A stretch of 64,000 bases of DNA, taken from Geobacter sp. GTDB taxonomy: Bacteria > Desulfobacterota > Desulfuromonadia > Geobacterales > Geobacteraceae. Location: assembly GCA_003314535.1 (NCBI GenBank), contig POSG01000001.1, positions 62,001 through 126,000 of the forward strand. The letters are read 5' to 3'. Below, in pieces: positions 24,920 through 32,683 of this stretch. Each line of letters opens with the position of its first letter. Positions within the stretch are counted from its first letter, which is position 1. Below the pieces are notes generated by a model that saw nothing but the letters and a program-made list of their open reading frames with translations, was not told where the DNA came from and made no database searches. The translations under genes and the position numbers were made by a program.

Positions 24920-25582
24920 ATGGAATGCAACATTACCATAGCTATTTCACGGCAGATGGGAAGCGGAGGCGCACTTGTCGGCAAGAATGCGGCAGACCGA
25001 TTGGGGTTCAGCTACATGAACCGCGAAATCCTGCGCCAGGCAGCGGCCAGCCTCCATGAAGACGAAAATATCCTCTCTCTTCGCGAAGAACGAGTCTCGT
25101 CATTTATGGAAAACCTGCTCGACTCTCTCTGCATATGCGCTCCGGAAGGCGGCTACTCTCCTCCGCCCATTCGCCCCATTCATAACCGCGAACTGTTCGT
25201 CACCGAGACGGAAATAATACGAGCCATCGCAAGCAAGTGCAGGTCAGTCATAGTTGGGCGCGGCGCCTTCCACATCCTGCATGGCAACCCGAACCTGATC
25301 ACTGTGTTCATCCACGCGCCCCTGCCTTTCAGATGCAAGAGGGTCATGGAAATATACGGGATACCTTCTGCCGGAGAGGCTGAGGAGATCATCCGGGACT
25401 CGGACAGGCAGCGGAGCAAATTCATAAGAACGATTGCAGATGTGGATGGCAACGACGCCCGCAATTACCATCTCTCGATCGACACCTCGTTAACCGGCTT
25501 CGATTCCGCGACGGATATTATTGTTGAATGTGCGCGAAGAATGCTGAACAGGACAGAAACCGAAGTTGAAATCAAGTCCTGA
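24920..25582 (+). CDS. Cytidylate kinase-like family protein
   Basis: A 220-residue P-loop protein of the cytidylate-kinase-like family (Cytidylate_kin2). The N-terminus ITIAISRQMGSGGALVGKNAA holds a modified P-loop (GSGG rather than GxGKST), and DRQRSKFIRTIADVDGNDARNYHLSIDTS is the characteristic lid and C-terminal region. Members are common in anaerobes; the substrate of this subgroup is not established. GGAGG lies 8 bases before the ATG at 24920. The gene ends inside the convergent YkgJ-type gene (11-base overlap). Confidence 0.85.
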   Translation: MECNITIAISRQMGSGGALVGKNAADRLGFSYMNREILRQAAASLHEDENILSLREERVSSFMENLLDSLCICAPEGGYSPPPIRPIHNRELFVTETEIIRAIASKCRSVIVGRGAFHILHGNPNLITVFIHAPLPFRCKRVMEIYGIPSAGEAEEIIRDSDRQRSKFIRTIADVDGNDARNYHLSIDTSLTGFDSATDIIVECARRMLNRTETEVEIKS

Positions 25583-26129
25583 GCAGAACTGCTTCGGCTA
25601 TAGTCAGCCGTTCGCAGAAAGAAAGGTAGTGGTTGACGGCATTTTTGATAAAAATGCTGTTTATCGCAGCAAGGGTGCTATTCAACGTGTCCAGGTCGAT
25701 AATGTAGTGCCCCTTTATGGACTCGGCATTTCGGTAATTTCTGGGACAGAAGTCGATCTTGGTGTCATCCCCGTTCCTGATCATGATCGGCAGACCGTGG
25801 GTGCGGCAGATTATGGGACGCTTTTCGTAAAGCATGCAGCATCCCCCATGGAGAAGGGGACACCCATCTCCAGCCCGCAAGTTCCTTGCCCGATCGCGAA
25901 TCATCCCTGTGATGTCCGGATCAAGGGATGCAACTGCACGGGCAATATTGTAAGCCTCGACGGGGAAAACCGAAAAATGCCGGCAGCAACCGTCGCAACC
26001 CGGCCTGCAGGCAATTTCATCCCCGCTTGCCAGGATGATTTCCCGGCAAAGGGAATCGACCCTGTCAACCAGTGCGTTGTAATTGGCCAACAGCAGAGTG
26101 CTGTCATTTTTTTCTTCACCGCACATCAC
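25572..26129 (-). CDS. YkgJ-family cysteine cluster protein
   Basis: A 185-residue protein with the YkgJ (CxxxCxxCC) signature CRPGCDGCCRHFSVFPVEA near residue 40, a second group CPLLHGGCCMLYEKRPIICRTHG near 95 and CPRNYRN near 130. This family is thought to bind zinc or an Fe-S cluster; the function is not established. It is soluble, without signal peptide. It is convergent with and overlaps the kinase gene by 11 bases. A terminator just upstream isolates it from the rsmI operon, so it needs its own promoter, which I could not identify. Confidence 0.85.
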   Translation of the reverse strand: MMCGEEKNDSTLLLANYNALVDRVDSLCREIILASGDEIACRPGCDGCCRHFSVFPVEAYNIARAVASLDPDITGMIRDRARNLRAGDGCPLLHGGCCMLYEKRPIICRTHGLPIMIRNGDDTKIDFCPRNYRNAESIKGHYIIDLDTLNSTLAAINSIFIKNAVNHYLSFCERLTIAEAVLLRT

Positions 26130-26142
26130 GATCTCTCAAAAT

Positions 26143-26202
26143 CAAAAAAAAACGCCCCGAAGTCCGGGAGGTCAGGAAAGTCTTTCCATTGGGCTTCAGG
26201 GC
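26143..26202 (-). terminator. Rho-independent terminator of the rplS-rsmI region
   Basis: On the minus strand an imperfect 12-bp stem (26191-26202 with 26154-26165, two mismatch or wobble positions) encloses a smaller perfect hairpin (ggaaag t ctttcc, 26175-26187). It is followed by a run of nine T (26143-26152 region). It lies about 120 bases beyond the rsmI stop codon and ends that operon before the YkgJ gene. Confidence 0.8.
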
Positions 26203-26321
26203 AAAATCATGGAAGGGTTTACCTAGTAATACATCACACTGGCCCAATTTTCAATAAAAATAAAATTGCTTTACTCAAAACATAAACACAAGGTTTTAAC
26301 CTCGGCACTGTCCTCAGGTAT

Positions 26322-27158
26322 TCACTTGTTCTTTATCTGCAGGGCTGCTTCGTAAACCCTGCTCTTCGACTGCCCGCTCTCCTGCGTCACCCTCCTCACC
26401 GCATCCTTCAGCGAAATCCCCTCGGAGCAAAGGTATTTTTCCAGGAGACCTTCGATTTCGCCAGTTCCTGCCGCAGCTGCTTTTTCCGAAGGCAAAATCA
26501 TCAGCACAATTTCACCCCGCACCATCTTCCCTTCGATCCCATGCAGGACCTCCGACACTGGGCCACGGAGGAATTCCTCATAGAGCTTTGTGATTTCCCT
26601 TGCCACGACGATAGTACGATCACCCAGCAGTTCCAGGATGTCAGTGAGCGTGTCACACAGGCGGTTGGGGCTCTCGTAAAAAACCAGAACCCGCTTCTCC
26701 TCGCACAGGGAAGAGATTTTCTCACGCCTTTTCCCTTTTCGGCTTGGAAGGAACCCTTCAAATGCGTAAGAATCAGTGGGCAAGCCGGAAGCAGACAGGG
26801 CCGCCACTGCAGCGCAAGCCCCCGGCACGGGCACAACTGGTATTTCCATCTTCACCGCATCCCTCACGAGCTGAAAACCGGGATCAGATATGCATGGCGT
26901 TCCAGCATCGGAAACAAGGGCGACAGAAAGGCCCTGGCAAAGCTTTTCCAGGATCAGCCCGCCTTTCACCTGCTTGTTATGGTCGAAATACGAGGTAAGG
27001 GAATTGGTAATTCCGAAATGGGTCAAAAGCTTCCGGGAATGGCGAGTGTCTTCCGCGGCTATCAGGTCCACCTCTCTCAGGATGCGTACCGCACGGAAGG
27101 TCATGTCTTCCAGGTTCCCGATCGGTGTTGCGACTATGTAAAGTGTGCCTTTATTCAT
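26322..27158 (-). CDS. rsmI: 16S rRNA (cytidine(1402)-2'-O)-methyltransferase RsmI
   Basis: A 278-residue SAM enzyme of the tetrapyrrole-methylase fold: GTLYIVATPIGNLEDMTFRA at the N-terminus, LIAAEDTRHSRKLL near residue 35, VALVSDAGTPCISDPGFQLV near 80 and PGACAAVAALSASGLP near 110. It makes the 2'-O-methyl of C1402 in the decoding centre. Last gene of the trmD-rplS-rnhB-yraN-rsmI group, a common bacterial order, and followed by a strong terminator. Confidence 0.96.
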   Translation of the reverse strand: MNKGTLYIVATPIGNLEDMTFRAVRILREVDLIAAEDTRHSRKLLTHFGITNSLTSYFDHNKQVKGGLILEKLCQGLSVALVSDAGTPCISDPGFQLVRDAVKMEIPVVPVPGACAAVAALSASGLPTDSYAFEGFLPSRKGKRREKISSLCEEKRVLVFYESPNRLCDTLTDILELLGDRTIVVAREITKLYEEFLRGPVSEVLHGIEGKMVRGEIVLMILPSEKAAAAGTGEIEGLLEKYLCSEGISLKDAVRRVTQESGQSKSRVYEAALQIKNK

Positions 27159-27178
27159 CAGCTGTTATCGTGACACGA

Positions 27179-27559
27179 TCAGTAGGCAAGGTCAAATGCA
27201 TTCCTGATGTGTTCGACCACTGGCGGTCCGTCTGAAAGCAGTATGCCGATAACATCGAAGCGCGCATCGACGCTTTCGAGCCTGTTCTTTGCCAGGTATG
27301 CAAGTGCCGCCTTGGATATCTGCCTCTGTTTGAACGGCGTGATGGAAAGCTGTGGAGGGCCGTAAGTCGCTGTGCGCCGCGTCTTGACCTCAATGAAGAC
27401 CAGAGTGGAGGAGTCACGGGCTATGATGTCGATTTCTCCGCAGCGGCAGCGGAAATTGGCCTCCACTATCCTGAACTTCTGCTTCTTCAGGTAATCCCTG
27501 GCAATCTCCTCGCCAAGCATGCCGAGTGTCTTCCTGTCCGCAGGTTCACCCTGGGTCAC
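27179..27559 (-). CDS. yraN: YraN family (UPF0102) nuclease-like protein
   Basis: A 126-residue protein with the restriction-endonuclease-like core of the UPF0102 family: GEEIARDYLKKQKFRIVEAN, then CGEIDIIARDSSTLVFIEVKTRR with the E-x-D and E-V-K residues typical of a PD-(D/E)xK fold. The cellular role is not established; it is conserved next to rnhB and rsmI in many bacteria. It starts with a GTG that overlaps the rnhB stop (GTGA), so translation is coupled. Confidence 0.92.
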   Translation of the reverse strand: MTQGEPADRKTLGMLGEEIARDYLKKQKFRIVEANFRCRCGEIDIIARDSSTLVFIEVKTRRTATYGPPQLSITPFKQRQISKAALAYLAKNRLESVDARFDVIGILLSDGPPVVEHIRNAFDLAY

Positions 27560-28200
27560 GACCCGTCACCCGCGAATTCCTTCACTCCCCGGAAAGTGAT
27601 CCGATGGATCGGGCACGGTCCATGTTCGACAATGGCCCGGAGGTGGGCTTTTGAGCCATACCCCTTGTGAAGTTCGAATCCATATGATGGATAGAGCCTG
27701 GCGTATTCGGCCATGAGGCGATCCCGGGTGACCTTGGCAATTATCGAGGCTGCCGCTATGGAGGCGCTGGCGCCGTCTCCCTTTTTGATCGTCAACACGG
27801 GCAGGGAAACAGGAGGCGCGGATATTCCGTCGACAAGAAGGTAATCGGGCTTGACAGACAGAGCCGCGACAGCTTCCTGCATGGCATGAAGAGTCGCCTG
27901 CAGAATATTCACCCTGTCTATGAGGTTGTGATCACCGCTTCCAACTCCCACGGCAAGAGCGTGCTCCATGATCAGATCATAGAGTCGGTTGCGCTCTGCA
28001 GGTGACAGTTTCTTTGAGTCGTCAACATCGCTGAAATCTCCATCAGGGGGCAGTATCACCGCTGCCGCCACGACCGGCCCGGCAAGCGCGCCTCTGCCTG
28101 CTTCGTCAACTCCGGCAACCGTGGAATAACCGCGTCCAAGCACCCTCTTCTCGAATGCAAACTTGTCGAGCGGCTCATCGGCGAAAAGCTCCCCGTTCAT
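27556..28200 (-). CDS. rnhB: Ribonuclease HII
   Basis: A 214-residue RNase HII that removes ribonucleotides from DNA and RNA primers. Catalytic acidic residues are visible in VAGVDEAGRGALAGPVVAAAV (D and E), in DYLLVDG near residue 110, and in VTRDRLM near 160. I chose the ATG at 28200 (MNGELFADEP) because GGGAGG precedes it at a workable distance; an ATG immediately upstream (28203) and one at 28224 are alternatives. It follows the strong terminator after rplS, so it depends on readthrough or an unseen promoter. Confidence 0.95.
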   Translation of the reverse strand: MNGELFADEPLDKFAFEKRVLGRGYSTVAGVDEAGRGALAGPVVAAAVILPPDGDFSDVDDSKKLSPAERNRLYDLIMEHALAVGVGSGDHNLIDRVNILQATLHAMQEAVAALSVKPDYLLVDGISAPPVSLPVLTIKKGDGASASIAAASIIAKVTRDRLMAEYARLYPSYGFELHKGYGSKAHLRAIVEHGPCPIHRITFRGVKEFAGDGS

Positions 28201-28245
28201 CATCCCTCCCGAATCGGCATGCACAACTGGCGGTGTAATCTGCCC

Positions 28246-28276
28246 AAAAAGGAAGGCCCCGGTTTTCCGGGGCCTT
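28246..28276 (-). terminator. Rho-independent terminator after rplS
   Basis: A 10-bp perfect stem (aaggccccgg at 28253-28262 with ccggggcctt at 28267-28276) with a four-base loop. On the minus strand it is followed by CCTTTTT. It begins 8 bases after the rplS stop codon and should end most transcripts of the ffh-rplS operon. Confidence 0.88.
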
Positions 28277-28284
28277 TGATCCAG

Positions 28285-28638
28285 TTATTGTGCGATATAT
28301 TTCTTTTCGCGGATGCGAGCTGCTTTGCCGCGAAGCTTTCTGAGATAGTAGAGTTTGGCGCGCCGCACCTGTCCGCGGGTTATAACTTCTATCGCCTCGA
28401 GAGAAGGCGAGTGAAGCGGGAAGCAACGCTCCACGCCTATTCCGTTGGAAATCTTGCGGACGGTGAAGGATTCCCTGATTCCACCGTTCTGGCGCTTGAT
28501 CACCACGCCCTGGAAGGCCTGGATCCTTGACTTGTCACCCTCCACGATCTTTACCTGGACCTTGACCGTATCTCCGGGTTTGAACGGTGGTATGTTTTTC
28601 TTCATCTGTTCGAATTCTAGGCTGTCAATCTTGTTCAT
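28285..28638 (-). CDS. rplS: 50S ribosomal protein L19
   Basis: A 117-residue L19 with family-typical [44 protein letters not shown] and the C-terminal [18 protein letters not shown]. It lies at the 30S-50S interface and contributes to intersubunit bridges. Position after trmD is the standard order rpsP-rimM-trmD-rplS, here interrupted by one extra SPOUT-type gene. No anomaly. Confidence 0.98.
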   Translation of the reverse strand: MNKIDSLEFEQMKKNIPPFKPGDTVKVQVKIVEGDKSRIQAFQGVVIKRQNGGIRESFTVRKISNGIGVERCFPLHSPSLEAIEVITRGQVRRAKLYYLRKLRGKAARIREKKYIAQ

Positions 28639-28683
28639 ATCTTCTCCTCCTATTTTTTAAGGCTGTTTTCTTGTCTGTTTCGA

Positions 28684-29277
28684 TCAGTCGCCGCCTGCGC
28701 GGTCTCCGAGCAGGCGGTCGACGATTATGGCTGCCGCCGATCGGACCGCCAGGTGGTTGTAACTGCCTGGACCGGAAACAGGCTCCAGAATGTAATCGGC
28801 ACGTTTCATAACTTCCGTTGCCAGTCCCCATCCGGTTCCCAGAAGGAGAAGGAAACGTGCGTCCTCTCCCCTGATCATGTCGCGCAACCCGGCGTATGAC
28901 ACGGAATTGGGAGCGCCTCCCGCTCCCGTCGCCACCGTTACGACAGGGCCGCCAAACTCTTTTTCCAGCCCGCTCGCCGCCTCATCCAGGGTCGATACGA
29001 TAGAGACAAGGTCAAGAGCAGCCTTTCTCTTCGGATTGTATCCGGCGCCCCACCCCTCCTGCCAATGCCTGACGATGCGGCGGGACAGCTCCCGTTGTTC
29101 AGGGACGGGTGTCACCACGTAATATCTTGCCAGACCGAAAGTCCTGGCCGTCCGTGCAATGTCATGTATGTCCAGGTTGGTCACCGCAGTCGCAACCACC
29201 CGGTGATTCTTGTCATAGACCGGATAGTGCAAAAGGGCGATCGCAACCTTGGAGCAGGAGCCTGTCTCACTCGCCAT
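28684..29277 (-). CDS. SPOUT-like RNA methyltransferase (Methyltrn_RNA_4 type)
   Basis: A 197-residue protein beginning [26 protein letters not shown] and containing [20 protein letters not shown] and a C-terminal [16 protein letters not shown] glycine-rich segment. These are the marks of the small SPOUT-class RNA methyltransferase family found in deltaproteobacteria, Thermotogae and others. The target nucleotide is not known to me. The ATG at 29277 overlaps the trmD end by 11 bases. The insertion between trmD and rplS suggests an rRNA or tRNA substrate, which is inference from context. Confidence 0.82.
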   Translation of the reverse strand: MASETGSCSKVAIALLHYPVYDKNHRVVATAVTNLDIHDIARTARTFGLARYYVVTPVPEQRELSRRIVRHWQEGWGAGYNPKRKAALDLVSIVSTLDEAASGLEKEFGGPVVTVATGAGGAPNSVSYAGLRDMIRGEDARFLLLLGTGWGLATEVMKRADYILEPVSGPGSYNHLAVRSAAAIIVDRLLGDRAGGD

Positions 29278-30010
29278 CTTCGCGCAAACTCCCAAGACTT
29301 GCCAGGTATTCCGAATCCTCACAGCTAAGGTCGAGCCCCTGCAGAAGCTCCGGGCGGACGAGCAGCGTTTTTTTCAGCGACTCGCGGCGCCGCCACCGTG
29401 CTATGTCGCCATGATTTCCCGAAAGCAGTACCGGCGGCACATCTCTCCCCCTGAATTCGGGAGGGCGCGTATACTGGGGGTATTCCAGGAGCCCGTTGGA
29501 AAAGGAGTCATCCTCAGCAGATTCACAGCTTCCCAGGACTCCGGGGATCAAGCGCGTTACAGCATCGACCATGACGATTGCCGCCGGCTCTCCGCCTGTC
29601 ATAACGAAGTCGCCTATGGAAATCTCTTCGTCCACGTACAGTTCACTGACCCTTTCATCCACCCCTTCGTATCGTCCGCAGATAATGGTCAGCGCCTCTT
29701 CACCGGCAAGTTCCCGCGCAACGGATTGGGTAAAAAGCCTGCCCCGTGGCGAAGTCAGGACGATCTTCGTGTTTGCCCGTCTTTTGCGCACCGCTTCAAT
29801 GCATGAAACCAGCGGCTCAACCTTCATCACCATCCCCGCGCCGCCACCGTAAGGGTAATCATCCGTCGTCCTGTGCTTGTCGGTCGCGTAATCGCGGATA
29901 TTGTGAATATCTATCTCTACCAGGCCCTTTTCCTGCGCAAGCTTTATCATGCTCTCCGCAAAAGGTCCCTTGAACATATCCGGGAAAAGGGTCAGAAGAT
30001 CTATTTTCAT
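29267..30010 (-). CDS. trmD: tRNA (guanine(37)-N1)-methyltransferase TrmD
   Basis: A 247-residue SPOUT methyltransferase with its trefoil knot: [41 protein letters not shown] near residue 50, [12 protein letters not shown] near 112 and the knot [19 protein letters not shown] near 130. It methylates N1 of G37 in tRNAs to prevent +1 frameshifting. It overlaps the rimM stop (ATGA). The C-terminal residues run into the downstream methyltransferase gene by 11 bases. Confidence 0.97.
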   Translation of the reverse strand: MKIDLLTLFPDMFKGPFAESMIKLAQEKGLVEIDIHNIRDYATDKHRTTDDYPYGGGAGMVMKVEPLVSCIEAVRKRRANTKIVLTSPRGRLFTQSVARELAGEEALTIICGRYEGVDERVSELYVDEEISIGDFVMTGGEPAAIVMVDAVTRLIPGVLGSCESAEDDSFSNGLLEYPQYTRPPEFRGRDVPPVLLSGNHGDIARWRRRESLKKTLLVRPELLQGLDLSCEDSEYLASLGSLREDGE

Positions 30011-30531
30011 AAGTCCAGCAGCCCGTCAAGCGGCACAACTACCATCTTTCCCTGCCCCAGGTCTATCTCGCGGACCACATCTTCGGTTGCGGGAATAAGA
30101 TATTCGGCGCTGACGGATTTTACGACATAAACATCATTGCTGCCCGTTGGCATTATGTCCACGAGTTCGCCAAGCACTTCCCCCTGGTCGCTCACAACGG
30201 TCAGCCCGATCAGATCGCACCAGTAATACTCCCCTTCGGGGAGCCGGGGCAGTTGTCCTCGGGGTATGCATATTTCGTTGCCAACGAGCGGCAGCACCTG
30301 GTTGATGTCACCGTGTCCCTTCAGGGACACCAGGACGCGCTTCCTGTGCTCTACGGCGCCGTCTATTTCATGTGTTTCGTATTTCCCATCGGGTGACCGG
30401 AAAAGCAGCGACCGATGGGAGGTGATGCTTGAGGCTTCACCGGAATAGGGTATTACCCGCAACTGCCCCTTGATTCCATGGGTCCCGAGAACCTTTCCAA
30501 TCACTATCAGCTCATTTTTCTGCTGCATCAT
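30007..30531 (-). CDS. rimM: Ribosome maturation factor RimM
   Basis: A 174-residue protein with the RimM N-domain ([22 protein letters not shown]) and a C-terminal PRC-barrel ([27 protein letters not shown]). It binds uS19 and helps 30S head maturation. Overlaps both neighbours by four bases (khpA stop at its start, trmD start at its end), so these genes are translationally coupled. Confidence 0.97.
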   Translation of the reverse strand: MMQQKNELIVIGKVLGTHGIKGQLRVIPYSGEASSITSHRSLLFRSPDGKYETHEIDGAVEHRKRVLVSLKGHGDINQVLPLVGNEICIPRGQLPRLPEGEYYWCDLIGLTVVSDQGEVLGELVDIMPTGSNDVYVVKSVSAEYLIPATEDVVREIDLGQGKMVVVPLDGLLDL

Positions 30532-30758
30532 TCAACTATCTTGAGAATCGCCTTCCTGTTGCCTTTCGTGGAAACCGCGTTGAGGAGGGTCCGTATAGCC
30601 TTCGCAGTCCTCCCCTCCTTGCCAATGATCCGCCCCATGTCTTCCTTTGCAACCGTCAGCTTGATGACGGTCGTGTCGTTTTCCATTTCCTCCGTTGCAT
30701 TCACCATGCTAGGGTCGTCGACAAGAGCCTTGGCAATGATCTCAACGAGTTCTTTCAT
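30528..30758 (-). CDS. khpA: KH-domain RNA-binding protein KhpA
   Basis: A 76-residue single KH domain with the RNA-binding loop GRIIGKEGRTAKAIRTLL (GKEG as the GxxG loop). KhpA binds many RNAs and in some bacteria partners with KhpB. The location between rpsP and rimM is the standard one. Complete and of usual length. Confidence 0.95.
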   Translation of the reverse strand: MKELVEIIAKALVDDPSMVNATEEMENDTTVIKLTVAKEDMGRIIGKEGRTAKAIRTLLNAVSTKGNRKAILKIVE

Positions 30759-30810
30759 GACGGCATCCTCTGTGGGAGTGGAATATCCGGCGGACCGGAA
30801 ATACGGGACA

Positions 30811-31077
30811 TCATGCTGCCTTGGTTATGAATTTCTGCCAGATACCTGCTTTCTTAAGGATCTGCTTCACCGTGTCGGTAGCCTGAACCCCCTTGGACAG
30901 CCATTCGAGGGTTTTGCTCTCTTCAAAACTGAAAGCGGCCGGATCCTGGTTCGGATCGTAGCTGCCGACTTTCTCGATGAACCGACCATCCCTCTTGCAG
31001 CGTTCATCGGCCACGACAATCTGGTAATAGGGTTTTTTCTTCATGCCAGCCCTGGCAAGTCTCATCTTTACAGCCAT
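30811..31077 (-). CDS. rpsP: 30S ribosomal protein S16
   Basis: An 88-residue bS16: VKMRLARAGMKKKPYYQIVVADERCKRDGRFIEKVG is the family signature. It stabilises the 30S body during assembly. It lies 83 bases after ffh in the same operon and 52 bases before khpA. Confidence 0.98.
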   Translation of the reverse strand: MAVKMRLARAGMKKKPYYQIVVADERCKRDGRFIEKVGSYDPNQDPAAFSFEESKTLEWLSKGVQATDTVKQILKKAGIWQKFITKAA

Positions 31078-31160
31078 CTTTTCCTCCCGGTTTTCAGGTA
31101 TTGCTATTCTTTATTATTTCCTTCACGATACTTCCGATACATTCCGTCGACATATTCGGC

Positions 31161-32519
31161 TCAGAAAGGCGGCATTCCCCTGCGCAGTGCGCCCATGCCC
31201 TTCATCAGCCCTTTTGGCCCGATCTTCTGCAACTGCTTGACAACTTTCAACGCCTCTGTAAAGCGCTTCAGGAGCTGGTTGACTTCCTGGACGGTCGTGC
31301 CGCTCCCCCTGGCTATTCTCAGGCGCCTGCTGCCGTTGATGATGGAATGATTGCTCCGTTCCTCCCTGGTCATGGAGTCAATGATCGCTTCGATCCTCTT
31401 GAACTCCTTCTCGCTCGGAGCGGCGCCATCCATCTGCTTCATGAGCTTCCCCATCCCGGGGATAAGCCCCATTATGGACTCGAGAGATCCCATCTTCTTC
31501 ATCTGCTGAAGCTGGTTCCTGAAATCCTCAAGGTCGAACTGGTTCTTCTTCAGCTTGTGCTGCAGCTTTTCAGCTTCCTTGGAGTCAAAGGTCGACTGGG
31601 CTTTTTCGATCAGCGTCAGCACGTCGCCCATGCCCAGGATGCGGGAAACGAGGCGGTCGGCATGGAACACGTCCAATGCGTCGAGCTTTTCACCCAGGCC
31701 TACAAACTTCACCGGCTTGCCGGTAACCGACTTTATGGAGAGAGCTGCCCCACCTTTGGCATCTCCGTCAAGCTTGGTAAGCACCACGCCCGTAATGTCG
31801 AGCCGTGCGTCAAAACCCGACGCGACGTTGACCGCTTCCTGGCCGGTCATGGCGTCGGCAACCAGCAGGATCTCGCGCGGGTCGACCGCTTCCTTGATCC
31901 TTGCCAGTTCCTCCATGAGAGGCTCGTCTATCTGCAGGCGGCCAGCCGTGTCGAAAATGACCGTGTCGAATCCGGACAGTTCCGCATATCGCAAGGCATC
32001 GCGACAGATGTCCACCGGATTCCGGTCCGGGCTTGAACCGTACACTTCGAGGGAAAGCTGACTCCCCAGCGTCTTCAGCTGCTCAATGGCCGCCGGCCGG
32101 TAAACATCGGCCGGGACCATGAGAGGACGGCGTTTTTGCCCTTTCAGGTACTTTGCAAGCTTGGCGCAGCTGGTGGTCTTCCCGGAGCCCTGAAGCCCCA
32201 CGAGCATTATGGGAACTGGCGGTTTTGCGGCCAGGCAGAGGGAATTGTCCTCTCCCCCTCCCATCAGCTCTACCAGTTCGTCATGAACGATCTTTATGAC
32301 CTGCTGACCGGGGGCCAGGCTCTGCAGGACCTGTGATCCCACCGCACGGCTCCTGACCCGTTCGACGAAATCCTTGACGACCTTGAAGTTGACATCGGCT
32401 TCCAGCAGCACCAGGCGGACCTCACGCAGGGCGTCCCTGATGTTGTCCTCGGTCATAACACCCTGGCCGCGGAGTTTCTTGAAAACAAGATCGAGTTTGT
32501 CGGAAAGGCTGTCAAACAT
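31161..32519 (-). CDS. ffh: Signal recognition particle protein Ffh (SRP54)
   Basis: A 452-residue SRP GTPase: N-domain helices, G1 VGLQGSGKTTSCAKLAKYLK near residue 105, DTAGRLQIDEPLMEEL near 188, TKLDGDAKGGAALS near 247, and a methionine-rich M domain after 320 (QLQQMKKMGSLESIMGLIPGMGKLMKQM) that binds signal sequences and 4.5S RNA. It delivers nascent membrane proteins to FtsY. It heads the rpsP-trmD-rplS operon behind a clear sigma70 promoter. Confidence 0.98.
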   Translation of the reverse strand: MFDSLSDKLDLVFKKLRGQGVMTEDNIRDALREVRLVLLEADVNFKVVKDFVERVRSRAVGSQVLQSLAPGQQVIKIVHDELVELMGGGEDNSLCLAAKPPVPIMLVGLQGSGKTTSCAKLAKYLKGQKRRPLMVPADVYRPAAIEQLKTLGSQLSLEVYGSSPDRNPVDICRDALRYAELSGFDTVIFDTAGRLQIDEPLMEELARIKEAVDPREILLVADAMTGQEAVNVASGFDARLDITGVVLTKLDGDAKGGAALSIKSVTGKPVKFVGLGEKLDALDVFHADRLVSRILGMGDVLTLIEKAQSTFDSKEAEKLQHKLKKNQFDLEDFRNQLQQMKKMGSLESIMGLIPGMGKLMKQMDGAAPSEKEFKRIEAIIDSMTREERSNHSIINGSRRLRIARGSGTTVQEVNQLLKRFTEALKVVKQLQKIGPKGLMKGMGALRRGMPPF

Positions 32520-32595
32520 CTGCTATCTCTCGCTGCGTAGAAGAAAACGGGCCGCTCCATGACATTGAGCGCACTTCACCCCTGTAAAGCGGTTC

Positions 32596-32625
32596 ATGCT
32601 AGATGAAAGCCATACAAATTGTCAA
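32596..32625 (-). promoter_or_regulatory. Sigma70 promoter of the ffh-rplS operon
   Basis: On the minus strand TTGACA (32620-32625) and TAGCAT (32596-32601) are 18 bases apart, about 75 bases upstream of the ffh ATG. The -35 is a perfect match and the -10 matches at four positions. A very similar pair lies upstream of lon. Confidence 0.75.
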
Positions 32626-32683
32626 GATAATTTTGCAAGCCGGGCATTGGGCATGCCGAATCCCCCATGATTTGGCGAAAATA